Source: Candidatus Latescibacterota bacterium (GTDB taxonomy: Bacteria; Latescibacterota; 4484-107). From it: DNA of 8,747 bases. The stretch covers positions 1-8,747 of the forward strand of contig JAUWMS010000070.1 in NCBI GenBank assembly GCA_030613045.1. The letters are read 5' to 3'. The position numbers and the translations under genes are program-made. This document shows, piece by piece, positions 1-7,243 of this stretch. How positions within the stretch are numbered: the first letter of the stretch is position 1; each line of letters begins with the position of its first letter. The notes beneath the pieces are model-generated. The model was not told where the DNA came from and did not search any database. It saw nothing but the letters and a program-made list of their open reading frames with translations.

Positions 1-2
1 CC

Positions 3-1757
3 GATGCGGACGGAGCATTGACGGTCCGGGTCGGCGATGGGATGGCGCACGTGCACTATTCCACACCGGCTCAAGCGCGCCGGGGTGTAGGATCGTTGCT
101 CGGGCTGGAGTGCGACGAGGAGAAGGAAATCAAGGAGCAAGCCGGTTTCGGGACGATGGGGTTGATGCTCGACTGTTCGCGCAACGCGGTGATGACCGTC
201 GGGCACGTGAAGAAGTGGCTGCGCCGGATGGCCTTGTCCGGGTACAACATGCTGATGCTCTACACGGAGGATACGTATCAGCTTCCGGACGAGCCGCTTT
301 TCGGGTATCTGCGCGGGCCGTATAGCTTAGACGAAATTCGCGGGATAGACGACTACGCGGCCGCATTGGGCATCGAGCTGATCCCGTGCATCCAGGCTCT
401 GGGACATCTGGAGCAAATCATGAAGTGGCGGGAGGCTTACGCGGAGGTGCGGGATACCTCCAGCGTGCTGTTGGTTGACGAGGCCGAGACGTATCAATTG
501 ATCGAGAAAATGATGCGTTTTTGGTCGCAGGCCGTTCGCACCCGCCGCATCCACATTGGGATGGATGAGACCCACGATCTGGGACGCGGGCGCTATATGG
601 ATTTATTCGGATACAAGCGGGGCTTCGACATTTTCAACGAGCACCTGAGCAAGGTGGTTCGGATCTGCCGGGATCAGGGGTTGCAGCCCATGATCTGGTC
701 CGATATGTATTTCCGCATGGGGAGCAAGACGGGCGACTATTACGATAGGGAGAGCCGGATTCCCGACGAGGTGGCCGCGGCCATTCCCCGGGAGGCGCAA
801 TTGGTGTATTGGGATTACTACCACACCACCGAGGCCTTTTACCACGAGTGGATCGAGCGCCACCGGGACATGGGCTTTGAGCCGGTGATGGCTTCGGGAA
901 TCTGGACGTGGGGACGGTTCGTGTATTCGCATGCGTTCACTTCACAGACCGCGCTGCCGTGCGTGCGCGCCTGCCTGAAAGAAGGGCTGAAGGAGATCTT
1001 CTTCACGATGTGGAAGGACGATGGCGGCGGCGTGGATTTCGACTCCGCTTTGACGGGGGTATTGTACGCGGCGGAGGCGGCTTACCATGGGGGGCAGGTG
1101 GACGAGGACCTATGGGCCTCCCGCTTTAAGGGCGTCTGCAAAGCCGATCTGGCGGCGCAATTGCAGATTCCCAGACTCGATCCATGCACCCGGTACGAAG
1201 ACGGCGAAGTGAAGTCCCGCATGCTGCGCTGGGATGACCCGCTGTTGGGGATGTATCGCAAGTCTCTGTTGGCCCGGAAGAAGACCGAAAATTTCGATCC
1301 GGCCGCGTATTACGAAAAGCTGGCCGATGATCTGTCCCCTCTGGTCGGGCAGGATGAGGGCGAAGCGGGCGATCTCGAATTTGCCCGTCAGCTTGCGCAT
1401 ACCGTAGTTTTGAAAGCCGGGATGTACGATCGTCTAATCAAAGCATACGGGGAGAAGGACCGGGAAGCGCTTGGTGAGGTGGCCGACGAGGTGATCCCGA
1501 AAGTGGTTTCTGAATTGAAAAAACTCTGGCAGTTGCACCGGCGGGTCTGGATGGCTCAAAACAAACCCTTTGGGTTTGAGGTGCAGTGCGTTCGGTATGG
1601 AGGGCTTATGCTGAGATTGGAGGAGGTCGCCCTTCGGATCCGGGAATACCTGTCCGGCGAGGTCGAGCAGATCGAGGAGTTGGAGGAAACCGTCAAGGAA
1701 CTGGCGGAACAGTTCAACCGGTATAGATCGGTCGCCACGGCGTCGAGCATATTGTAG
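3..1757 (+). CDS. GH20 beta-N-acetylhexosaminidase, GcnA-like (5'-partial)
   Basis: Likely removes terminal beta-linked N-acetylglucosamine or N-acetylgalactosamine from glycans. The reading frame is open to the left edge, and the leading residues (DADGALTVRVGDG) read as the tail of the N-terminal domain before the barrel, so the gene starts outside the window; the TTG at 18 is not taken as the start. Numbering from that TTG, the TIM barrel runs from about residue 45 to 350. The GH20 catalytic Asp-Glu pair is D183-E184 in HIGMDETHDLG (codons 564-569). This motif and the following GRGRY resemble the GcnA-type branch rather than classical chitobiases. Aromatic residues in MIWSDMYF, VYWDYY and SGIWTWG fit strands lining the sugar pocket. 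After the barrel comes a helical C-terminal region ending in a Glu-rich, coiled-coil-like helix (about 545-570). The next gene, 122 bases downstream, is another glycosidase, which suggests a shared glycan substrate. GH20 membership is secure; exact substrate is inferred. Confidence 0.88.
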   Translation, partial: DADGALTVRVGDGMAHVHYSTPAQARRGVGSLLGLECDEEKEIKEQAGFGTMGLMLDCSRNAVMTVGHVKKWLRRMALSGYNMLMLYTEDTYQLPDEPLFGYLRGPYSLDEIRGIDDYAAALGIELIPCIQALGHLEQIMKWREAYAEVRDTSSVLLVDEAETYQLIEKMMRFWSQAVRTRRIHIGMDETHDLGRGRYMDLFGYKRGFDIFNEHLSKVVRICRDQGLQPMIWSDMYFRMGSKTGDYYDRESRIPDEVAAAIPREAQLVYWDYYHTTEAFYHEWIERHRDMGFEPVMASGIWTWGRFVYSHAFTSQTALPCVRACLKEGLKEIFFTMWKDDGGGVDFDSALTGVLYAAEAAYHGGQVDEDLWASRFKGVCKADLAAQLQIPRLDPCTRYEDGEVKSRMLRWDDPLLGMYRKSLLARKKTENFDPAAYYEKLADDLSPLVGQDEGEAGDLEFARQLAHTVVLKAGMYDRLIKAYGEKDREALGEVADEVIPKVVSELKKLWQLHRRVWMAQNKPFGFEVQCVRYGGLMLRLEEVALRIREYLSGEVEQIEELEETVKELAEQFNRYRSVATASSIL

Positions 1758-1879
1758 GTGCGGGTAGATCGAGGTACCCCTCATTCTGAGTGTTTGTAGT
1801 GAGGCACGCTGGTGCCGCCACAACGCCACTAACGTGGCTAACTACGAACGCTCACGGACATCGAAAGGAGGTTTCTCCG
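1758..1879 (+). promoter_or_regulatory. Intergenic leader with small hairpins and a strong ribosome binding site
   Basis: This gap separates the two glycosidase genes. It contains several short inverted repeats: GGCAC/GTGCC (1803-1807 with 1812-1816) and GCCAC/GTGGC (1825-1829 with 1834-1838), each a 5-bp stem with a 4-base loop, plus weaker 4-bp ones at 1771-1790. None is followed by a T-run, so they are not classical terminators. The Shine-Dalgarno sequence AAAGGAGGT at 1864-1872 lies 7 bases before the ATG at 1880 and fixes that start. I see no clear -35/-10 promoter. Confidence 0.5.
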
Positions 1880-3910
1880 ATGAAATGGTACGAACATCCC
1901 TTACGCATTGCGGCCCTCCAATGTCAATCCGAGGGCGATTCCAAACACGTGTTGGAGATCTGGGACGAGTGGGGGTTCAACACCGAGCAATTGTTGCACC
2001 TGAGCGCGGAAGCCTATTCGGGATATTTTCGTCCGGATCGGGCCGAGGCGCTGCGGGAGTATTTGGCTCTGGCCAAAGAGAAAGGCATCCGTATCATCTT
2101 CTACATCGCGCCAGGGGCCGGATCCGCGGATTTCATGAAATCCCATCCGGATTGCGTGCAAACCGGTGCGGACGGGCAGCCCATAGGTGGAGCGTGCATG
2201 AACTCCCCGTATCGGGAGCAACTGTTCCGGATGATCCGGGACGTAGCTCAGTTCGAGGTGGACGGCGTCTTTCTCGATGGGCCTGTGGTGCATCAGGGCG
2301 CGTGTTATTGTCCCTATTGTCAGGCGCAATTCAAGGAAGCCTACGGCCAGCCGCTTCCCACAAAAGAAGACGTGCACGATCCCCTCTGGCATCGGTTCAT
2401 GGACTTTCGGTACGATACCATTGCGAACTGTCTGCGGGACGCCCACGCCGCGCTCAAAGAGGTGCGTCCGGAGGCGTTGCTTTATATGAACAGTCAGAGT
2501 TTCGCTTCGGGATTGGCCAGTGCGCGGGACAACCGTCGTTTGGTGCCCCATCAGGAGATATTGGGCGCGGAAGGCGGTTTCATCTTCTACGTGCGCCCCG
2601 ACGAGGTGCCCTTCTGGAAGCCCGGCGCGACGGCCAAGCTCATCGAGACCCAGGCGGGCGGCAAGCCCACGGTGGTGTTTGTGGCCGGGGATCACAAGCC
2701 CTGGAACCGGCATCTGCATACCGCCGCGGAGACGCGATTGCTTTACGCGGACACCGTAGCCAATGGGGCGAGTATGTGGTATGGGCTGCATTCTCCTGTC
2801 GCCGACGTGGTTGCACCCGGCGGACAGGCGGCCAAAGAGATGAACGTCTTTCTCCGCAGGCATGAGCGGTATTACGAAAGCACCCGTTCGGTGGCTTCGG
2901 TGGCGCTGATGCGTTCGGCTGCGACGCTGGACTATTACCAGCGGGAAACGGAACAGAGCGATTTCACCGCGACCGAGCACGCCACGTCGGAGGGCGTATT
3001 GGGCAATGCGGCTAAATCCTTCAGTGGCTTTTACGAGATGCTGTTGCGCGCTCACATCCTGTTCGACGTGATAGATGAGGAAGCCCTATTCGAGCAGGGA
3101 ATGGCGAAGTACGACACGTTGGTTCTGCCGAACTGCGCGTGTCTCTCCGAGCCGTCCGTGGAAGCGATCACCGATTTTGTAACCGCAGGCGGATGCGTGT
3201 TGGCTTCCTTCGATACGTCTCTCTATGACGCGCTGGTTCGTCGCAAGACAGAGTTCGGACTGGGGGATGTTTTCGGAGTATGTTTCGAGGGGGATGCTTA
3301 CGATTTCGGGAATACCAGCTACGTCTCCGTCAAGGAACGGCATCCCATCACCGAAGGATTGAGTCAGGCTTTGATCCCTGCGCCAAGCTATGGTCTGAAG
3401 GTGGGGACGACTACGGGCCGGGCCTTGGCGGTCTTCCGTGCGCCGATGGACCGGCAGTATGTTCCCCTTGCCGAGGAGACCACGCCCGCTGTGGTGGTCA
3501 ACACGTTCGGTCAGGGACGCTCGGTGTATCTGGCAGGGAACGTGGGCGAGCATTACCAGGAATGGGGTTTGCCCGCGCACCTCTCTTTGGTGGCCGATGC
3601 GGTTCGGTGGCTTTCTCCTCCGATGCTGGAGGTAGCGGATGCACCGCAGACGCTCGAGGTGGTGCTGCGTGAACAGGAGGAGGAAGGCCGGTATATCCTC
3701 CATCTAATCAATTTCACCGGGGAGATGCGGCGGCCCTTTGGGCGAATTACGCCTTGCCACGATGTCCGGATCACACTGCGCACGGACCGGAAAATCAGCA
3801 CGGTACGGGCGCTTGAGGCGGAGCAGGATTTGTCTTTCCAGCGGAAGGACGATGCGGTGCATTTCGTGGTACCGTGTGTGGAGACGTACGAGGTCGTTGT
3901 GGTAGGGTGA
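1880..3910 (+). CDS. GHL6-like hypothetical glycoside hydrolase with beta-galactosidase-type trimerisation region
   Basis: A 676-residue protein that resembles the uncharacterised GHL6 group (hypothetical glycosyl hydrolase 6), TIM-barrel enzymes related to alpha-fucosidases and GH42-type enzymes. The frame is open back to 1790, but the AAAGGAGGT 7 bases upstream selects the ATG at 1880. The barrel occupies about residues 8-330. VDGVFLDGP holds D133, placed where GH29 enzymes carry their nucleophile, and is followed by a cysteine cluster C142-x-C144-xx-C147 and FKEAYGQPLP, a pattern typical of this group. Residues about 380-580 look like a Rossmann-like glutamine-amidotransferase-fold domain as in GH42 trimerisation domains (YDTLVLPNCACLS, GGCVLASFD, GQGRSVYLAGNVGEHY). 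The last 90 residues form a small beta-domain (ILHLINFTGE). No signal peptide is visible, so it is probably cytoplasmic. Pairing with the upstream GH20 gene suggests joint oligosaccharide breakdown; the substrate is unknown. Confidence 0.78.
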   Translation: MKWYEHPLRIAALQCQSEGDSKHVLEIWDEWGFNTEQLLHLSAEAYSGYFRPDRAEALREYLALAKEKGIRIIFYIAPGAGSADFMKSHPDCVQTGADGQPIGGACMNSPYREQLFRMIRDVAQFEVDGVFLDGPVVHQGACYCPYCQAQFKEAYGQPLPTKEDVHDPLWHRFMDFRYDTIANCLRDAHAALKEVRPEALLYMNSQSFASGLASARDNRRLVPHQEILGAEGGFIFYVRPDEVPFWKPGATAKLIETQAGGKPTVVFVAGDHKPWNRHLHTAAETRLLYADTVANGASMWYGLHSPVADVVAPGGQAAKEMNVFLRRHERYYESTRSVASVALMRSAATLDYYQRETEQSDFTATEHATSEGVLGNAAKSFSGFYEMLLRAHILFDVIDEEALFEQGMAKYDTLVLPNCACLSEPSVEAITDFVTAGGCVLASFDTSLYDALVRRKTEFGLGDVFGVCFEGDAYDFGNTSYVSVKERHPITEGLSQALIPAPSYGLKVGTTTGRALAVFRAPMDRQYVPLAEETTPAVVVNTFGQGRSVYLAGNVGEHYQEWGLPAHLSLVADAVRWLSPPMLEVADAPQTLEVVLREQEEEGRYILHLINFTGEMRRPFGRITPCHDVRITLRTDRKISTVRALEAEQDLSFQRKDDAVHFVVPCVETYEVVVVG

Positions 3911-3976
3911 CGATTCTGCGAATGCCCCTATTTCCGAATTTCTGATTGCCGTGAACAGGCCTTGTCAGGATAAAAC

Positions 3977-4912
3977 ATGGATATAGAAATCATAGGCACG
4001 GAATCTTTGGGAGTGCGGGGGCTGTGCTGTTTTGTCAGAACAAAAGACAGGCGGATATTGATTGATCCGGGTATCGCCTTGGGATATACCAGATACGGAT
4101 TGCTTCCCCATCCTTTTCAGGTAGCTGTGGATGAAAGAATACAAAAAAAGATCGTAAAAAGATGGTCCGAAGCGACGGATATTGTTATCAGCCATTTTCA
4201 CGGAGATCATGTTCCCTTGGCGGATGCGAATCCCTATCAACTGAATATGGCAAAAATAATCGGATTAAATCCGGAGGTCAGGATATGGACCAAATCCTCT
4301 GGTCATCTTTCCTCCGTTGAAAAGCAAAGGGCGGTCTCTCTTTCGTTCCTCTTAGAACATAATTTGATCGAAGCCGAAGGCCAGAAGCAAGGCCCCATGA
4401 CGTTTTCCATGCCCGTACCGCATGGGGATGAGAAGGATCGTTCTGTAACGGTCATGATGACTAAAATTGAAGAAGATGGCGTGTTTGTCCACGCTTCTGA
4501 TATTCAGCTTCTTAACCATGCTGCTGTTTCCCAGATATTAGATTGGGAGCCGGAACTCGTATTTGTGGATGGACCGCCCCTGTATCTGTCGGGTAGGCTT
4601 TCTAAACGTCAAATTGAGAAAGCATGGCATCATGCTCTACGCCTCTCTCGGGAAGTGGATACCTTGATTCTCGACCACCATTTAATGAGGAATTTTGAAG
4701 GGCTTAAATGGATAAAGCGTTTGTCGTCCGAAACCGGGAAAAGGGTTATGTGCGGAGCGGATTTTATGGGAAAGCCCAGAAGATTGCTTGAGGCCAACCG
4801 CAAGCGTTTATATAAGGATATGCCTGTGCCCGATGGATGGCATGAGGCCTATGCCAAAGGCAAGGTGCATACCGATCGTTATTGGAGCTCCGCTCAAAAG
4901 CTTTATAAGTAG
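3977..4912 (+). CDS. UPF0282 family protein (metallo-beta-lactamase fold hydrolase)
   Basis: A 311-residue metallo-beta-lactamase superfamily protein that matches the UPF0282/COG2248 family as I recall it; its reaction is unknown. The metal-binding signature SHFHGDH is at residues 72-78 (H73, H75, D77, H78). Further likely ligands are H149 in VPHGD, D175 in HASDIQ and D233-H234-H235 in LILDHHL. The C-terminal stretch with LYKDMPVPDGWHEAYAKG is characteristic of the family rather than of generic beta-lactamase folds. There is no signal peptide. The ATG at 3977 is preceded by AGGA at 3967-3970 with 6-base spacing. Hand-counted blocks hold 22/60 (4141-4200), 29/60 (4261-4320) and 24/60 (4681-4740) G+C, well below the flanking genes. 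The family is best known from Archaea, so horizontal acquisition is plausible. It is followed within two bases by an inverted-repeat element and then by a zinc-ribbon gene. Confidence 0.82.
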   Translation: MDIEIIGTESLGVRGLCCFVRTKDRRILIDPGIALGYTRYGLLPHPFQVAVDERIQKKIVKRWSEATDIVISHFHGDHVPLADANPYQLNMAKIIGLNPEVRIWTKSSGHLSSVEKQRAVSLSFLLEHNLIEAEGQKQGPMTFSMPVPHGDEKDRSVTVMMTKIEEDGVFVHASDIQLLNHAAVSQILDWEPELVFVDGPPLYLSGRLSKRQIEKAWHHALRLSREVDTLILDHHLMRNFEGLKWIKRLSSETGKRVMCGADFMGKPRRLLEANRKRLYKDMPVPDGWHEAYAKGKVHTDRYWSSAQKLYK

Positions 4913-4913
4913 G

Positions 4914-5055
4914 TGGACAAAATTAAATTCATAAAATTTCCCAGCAGTCCGCAAAGCATTTTCTATAAGGAAGCCAGGAAGCCAGGAGAGGGTTAGTAAA
5001 TTGCGCAGGTATTGTTTTTCTCCTGGTTTCTTAATTGTGAAAATAATTTTGTCCA
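4914..5055. repeat. 142-bp inverted-repeat (MITE-like) element
   Basis: The ends are perfect 12-bp inverted repeats: TGGACAAAATTA at 4914-4925 and its complement at 5044-5055. Similarity continues inward to about 21 bp with three mismatches. Inside lies a second inverted pair, 4976-4989 with 5019-5032 (14 pairs including two G-U), built on a tandem octamer GAAGCCAG at 4970-4977 and 4978-4985. The element starts one base after the UPF0282 stop codon, covers most of the gap before the zinc-ribbon gene and encodes no convincing protein. Flanking bases share only GG, so a target-site duplication is not established. It could be a small non-autonomous element, or a structured RNA region between two co-transcribed genes. 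Confidence 0.55.
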
Positions 5056-5096
5056 GGAACTTAAGTTGGAGAATCAGGAATGAGGCCGTAAAGAGG

Positions 5097-5312
5097 ATGA
5101 TCATAAAATGTGCTAAGTGCGGAAGGAAGATTTTTAGATATAGAAAAATTGGGAAGGGACGACTGTGGCACTGCTGGAGGGATCGAATCTCAGAGGATTA
5201 TAGTGTGCGAGATGGAAATGAGATCAGATGTCCATGCGGGAACTTGATCGGTATGGATGAGCGAAAATGGATTAAGATGAAACAACATGCTTTTACATGT
5301 TCGGGTCGGTAA
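5097..5312 (+). CDS. Small zinc-ribbon protein of unknown function (71 aa)
   Basis: The protein starts MIIKCAKCGRKIF and carries a probable zinc ribbon: C5-xx-C8 and C45-x-C47, with extra cysteines at 26 and 68. The middle GKGRLWHCWRDRISEDYSV and the ending GNLIGMDERKWIKMKQHAFTCSG are patterns I recall from short conserved proteins of methanogenic archaea and some anaerobic bacteria; no function is known to me. It has no signal peptide or membrane segment. The frame is open upstream to a TTG at 5001, but the ATG at 5097 places CxxC at the usual N-terminal position, while an earlier start would run into the inverted-repeat element. Ribosome binding is ambiguous: GAGG at 5082-5085 is 11 bases away and AAGAGG at 5091-5096 abuts the start codon. 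The first half is AT-rich (5101-5160: 21/60 G+C), like the preceding UPF0282 gene. It ends 22 bases before batD. Confidence 0.72.
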   Translation: MIIKCAKCGRKIFRYRKIGKGRLWHCWRDRISEDYSVRDGNEIRCPCGNLIGMDERKWIKMKQHAFTCSGR

Positions 5313-5334
5313 TGTCCGATTGGGAAATTGCTGT

Positions 5335-7134
5335 ATGAAGATGAAAGAAAAAACGTTTACAGTTCTCGGTATCATCTTGATGCTATTGGGCATGGGAAGC
5401 ACAGCCCGGGCACAAGAGGTCTCGGTGACCGCGTCGGTGGACCGGCAGCGGGTATCGGTGGATGAATCCTTGACGCTCACCGTGGCCGTGTCCGGAGGCA
5501 ACGTGCAGGGGATGTCGCAGCCCACGCTCCCGCCGCTGGACGGTTTCGACGTGATGGGCACGTCTTCTTCGTCCAATATCTCGTGGATCAACGGCCGGGT
5601 CTCGATGACGCAGGAATATCGCTATACGCTCATGCCGAGGTCGGTGGGCGCGTTCACCATTGATCCGGTAGAGGTTCGCGTGGGCCGGAAGACGGTACGG
5701 ACAGAGCCTGTCCAGGTGGAGGTCGTTCAAGGAACAGGGACAAAGCCTCCAGCCGGTCGTTCGGCTCCGGGAGGGCAGCGAAGTCCCCCGGAAGCGCAGC
5801 CGAGTGGGCGCGCTCAGGGGAATATCTTTATCACCACGGAGGTGGATAAGCACAAAGCCTACGTCGGAGAGCAACTGGTTCTGACCTTCACGTATTACAG
5901 TCGGTTGTCCCTGTGGAATGCGCCGCAATACACGCCTCCGGAAACGCCGGGCTTCTGGGTGGAGCAACTGTCCCGCGACGAGCGCGCCCGACGGGTCGTG
6001 ATCGAGGGGCGGGTCTTCGAGATGCAGCAGATCAAGACCGCACTCTTTCCGACTTCCTCCGGAAAGCACGTCATCTCTCCGGCTTATCTCGAGTATTCGA
6101 CGGGAAGGGGCTTTTTCTCACGGGGTCAGGCGCGTCGGTTGCGCACCGATCCCATTGAGATCGAGGTGTTGCCGCTGCCGGCCAAGGGGAAGCCCTCGGA
6201 CTTTTCCGGCGCGGTGGGAAAGTACACGCTTTCGACCAAGGCGGATAAGGCGTCCGTGGCCCGGGGGGACCCGATTTCGTTAGAGGTGATCCTCTCCGGC
6301 TCCGGGAATATCAACACGGTCGGCAATCTGAACGTCCCTGATTTGAAAGGCTTCAAGGTGTATGAACCGGAGATCGAGAAAAGTTCCTCGCGCGCCGGGG
6401 ACCGGATTCGAGGGAAGAAGGTTTTTCGATATGCCCTGATCCCGGAGCGGGAAGGCACGCTGTGGATTAAGCCGTTCACGTTCTCCTGTTTTGATCCCGG
6501 AGCAAAAGCCTATAAGACGTTGAAGACGAAGGCCCAGCGGATTACGGTGACCCCGGGACAGGCGGAGGAATTGAGCGCCGCCGGATACGGTCTGACGCGG
6601 GAGGAGATCCAGTTGGTGGGCGAGGACATCCGCTTTATCAAACCGGCTGTGGGGAAGCTGAGGGATCAAAGTGGTGTGCTCTATCGGAGCGGCGGGTTCT
6701 GGTTGATGCAACTTATTCCGCTGGTTGCCGGGATCGGAGCTTTTTTCCTCAAGCGGCACCGGGAGAAGATGGCCGGAGACGTAGCTTATGTGCGCCGCCG
6801 ACGGGCAAAGGGCGAGGCGAGAAGGCGGCTTAAGAGGGCCAGACAGTTATTGAAGGAGCATAATTCAGGAACGTTCTACGGGGAAATCCATCGCGCATTG
6901 ACGCAGTTCATCGGGGACAAATTGAACGTGCCGGCCGCCAGCCTGATGAGGGATGAGATCGCGGAGGCGTTCGCCGCGCGGGACATCGAGGACGGCGTGA
7001 CGGACCGGATCGGAGAAATTTTTCACCACTGTGACGCAGCCCGTTTTGCCCCCGGAAGCCTCTCCGACGAGGATATGAAGAATCTTCTGGACGACGCAGA
7101 AACGTTGATCGGACGATTGGAGAAAATGCTGTGA
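5335..7134 (+). CDS. batD: BatD family protein (Bat aerotolerance system)
   Basis: A 599-residue membrane-anchored periplasmic protein. BatD belongs to the Bat system (with MoxR ATPase, BatA/B von Willebrand proteins and BatC/E TPR proteins), linked to oxygen and envelope stress tolerance in Bacteroides and others; its molecular role is unclear. The signal peptide covers residues 1-26 (hydrophobic TFTVLGIILMLLGM, cleavage after ARA). The first beta-sandwich region is about 28-131, including QPTLPPLDGFDVMGTSSSS and the family-like QEYRYTLMPRSVGAFTIDP. A Pro/Gly-rich linker (133-162) leads to repeated sandwich regions (165-280, 295-408; FRYALIPEREG echoes the first motif). One membrane helix is near 455-472, followed by a basic, then helical, cytoplasmic tail to 599. 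The start ATG 5335 is chosen because GGGA at 5322-5325 precedes it by 9 bases and the signal peptide begins there; the frame is open to 5287. No moxR, batA or batB precedes it here. Confidence 0.87.
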   Translation: MKMKEKTFTVLGIILMLLGMGSTARAQEVSVTASVDRQRVSVDESLTLTVAVSGGNVQGMSQPTLPPLDGFDVMGTSSSSNISWINGRVSMTQEYRYTLMPRSVGAFTIDPVEVRVGRKTVRTEPVQVEVVQGTGTKPPAGRSAPGGQRSPPEAQPSGRAQGNIFITTEVDKHKAYVGEQLVLTFTYYSRLSLWNAPQYTPPETPGFWVEQLSRDERARRVVIEGRVFEMQQIKTALFPTSSGKHVISPAYLEYSTGRGFFSRGQARRLRTDPIEIEVLPLPAKGKPSDFSGAVGKYTLSTKADKASVARGDPISLEVILSGSGNINTVGNLNVPDLKGFKVYEPEIEKSSSRAGDRIRGKKVFRYALIPEREGTLWIKPFTFSCFDPGAKAYKTLKTKAQRITVTPGQAEELSAAGYGLTREEIQLVGEDIRFIKPAVGKLRDQSGVLYRSGGFWLMQLIPLVAGIGAFFLKRHREKMAGDVAYVRRRRAKGEARRRLKRARQLLKEHNSGTFYGEIHRALTQFIGDKLNVPAASLMRDEIAEAFAARDIEDGVTDRIGEIFHHCDAARFAPGSLSDEDMKNLLDDAETLIGRLEKML

Positions 7135-7142
7135 TGAAGACA

Positions 7143-7188
7143 ATTTTGGATTTTGAATGTGCACCGCAGAGACGCAGAGCGCGCGGAG
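7143..7188. repeat. Octamer tandem words in the batD-batE gap
   Basis: Immediately after the batD stop codon lie two low-complexity blocks with 8-base period. The first is ATTTTGGA followed by TTTTGAAT (7143-7158). The second is CGCAGAGA, CGCAGAGC, GCGCGGAG (7165-7188). The six bases between them (7159-7164) do not fit either block. A period of 8 is incompatible with an in-frame repeat, and no protein signal is seen here, so this is taken as non-coding repeat DNA. Confidence 0.6.
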
Positions 7189-7197
7189 AAACTCCCT

Positions 7198-7243
7198 GTG
7201 AAAGTGAGAAAGTGAGAAAGTGGGAAAGTGGGAAAGCGGGAGG
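7198..7243. repeat. Purine-rich octamer array overlapping the batE start
   Basis: Five contiguous octamers run from 7204 to 7243: GTGAGAAA twice, GTGGGAAA twice, then the diverged GCGGGAGG, preceded by a shortened GTGAAA at 7198-7203. The third unit begins exactly at the GTG start codon of batE (7220). An 11-base segment of the array (AGAAAGTGAGA, 7207-7217) has its exact reverse complement at 7254-7264 inside the batE signal-peptide codons, so a hairpin with the start codon in its 36-base loop is possible. Confidence 0.75.

Noticed and set aside
1790..1879. 30-codon upstream extension of the GHL6-like gene
   Set aside because: It begins with a GTG lacking a ribosome binding site, is hairpin-rich, and the ATG at 1880 has a near-perfect Shine-Dalgarno sequence and begins at the family's usual N-terminus.
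1901..3055. 384-residue minus-strand open frame
   Set aside because: It lies wholly opposite the GHL6-like gene and arises from GC-rich codon bias; the plus-strand product has clear family motifs.
3962..3990. Promoter-like TTGTCA with a TATAGA-like box before the UPF0282 gene
   Set aside because: The spacing is about 14 bases and the -10 box would lie inside the coding sequence, so the match is probably chance.
5001..5096. N-terminal extension of the zinc-ribbon gene from TTG 5001
   Set aside because: It would translate the right half of the inverted-repeat element; family-like sequence starts at the ATG at 5097.
4808..5104. 98-residue minus-strand open frame with hydrophobic character
   Set aside because: It lies across the UPF0282 3' end and the inverted-repeat element, and its hydrophobicity comes from AT-rich DNA; no domain or RBS supports it.
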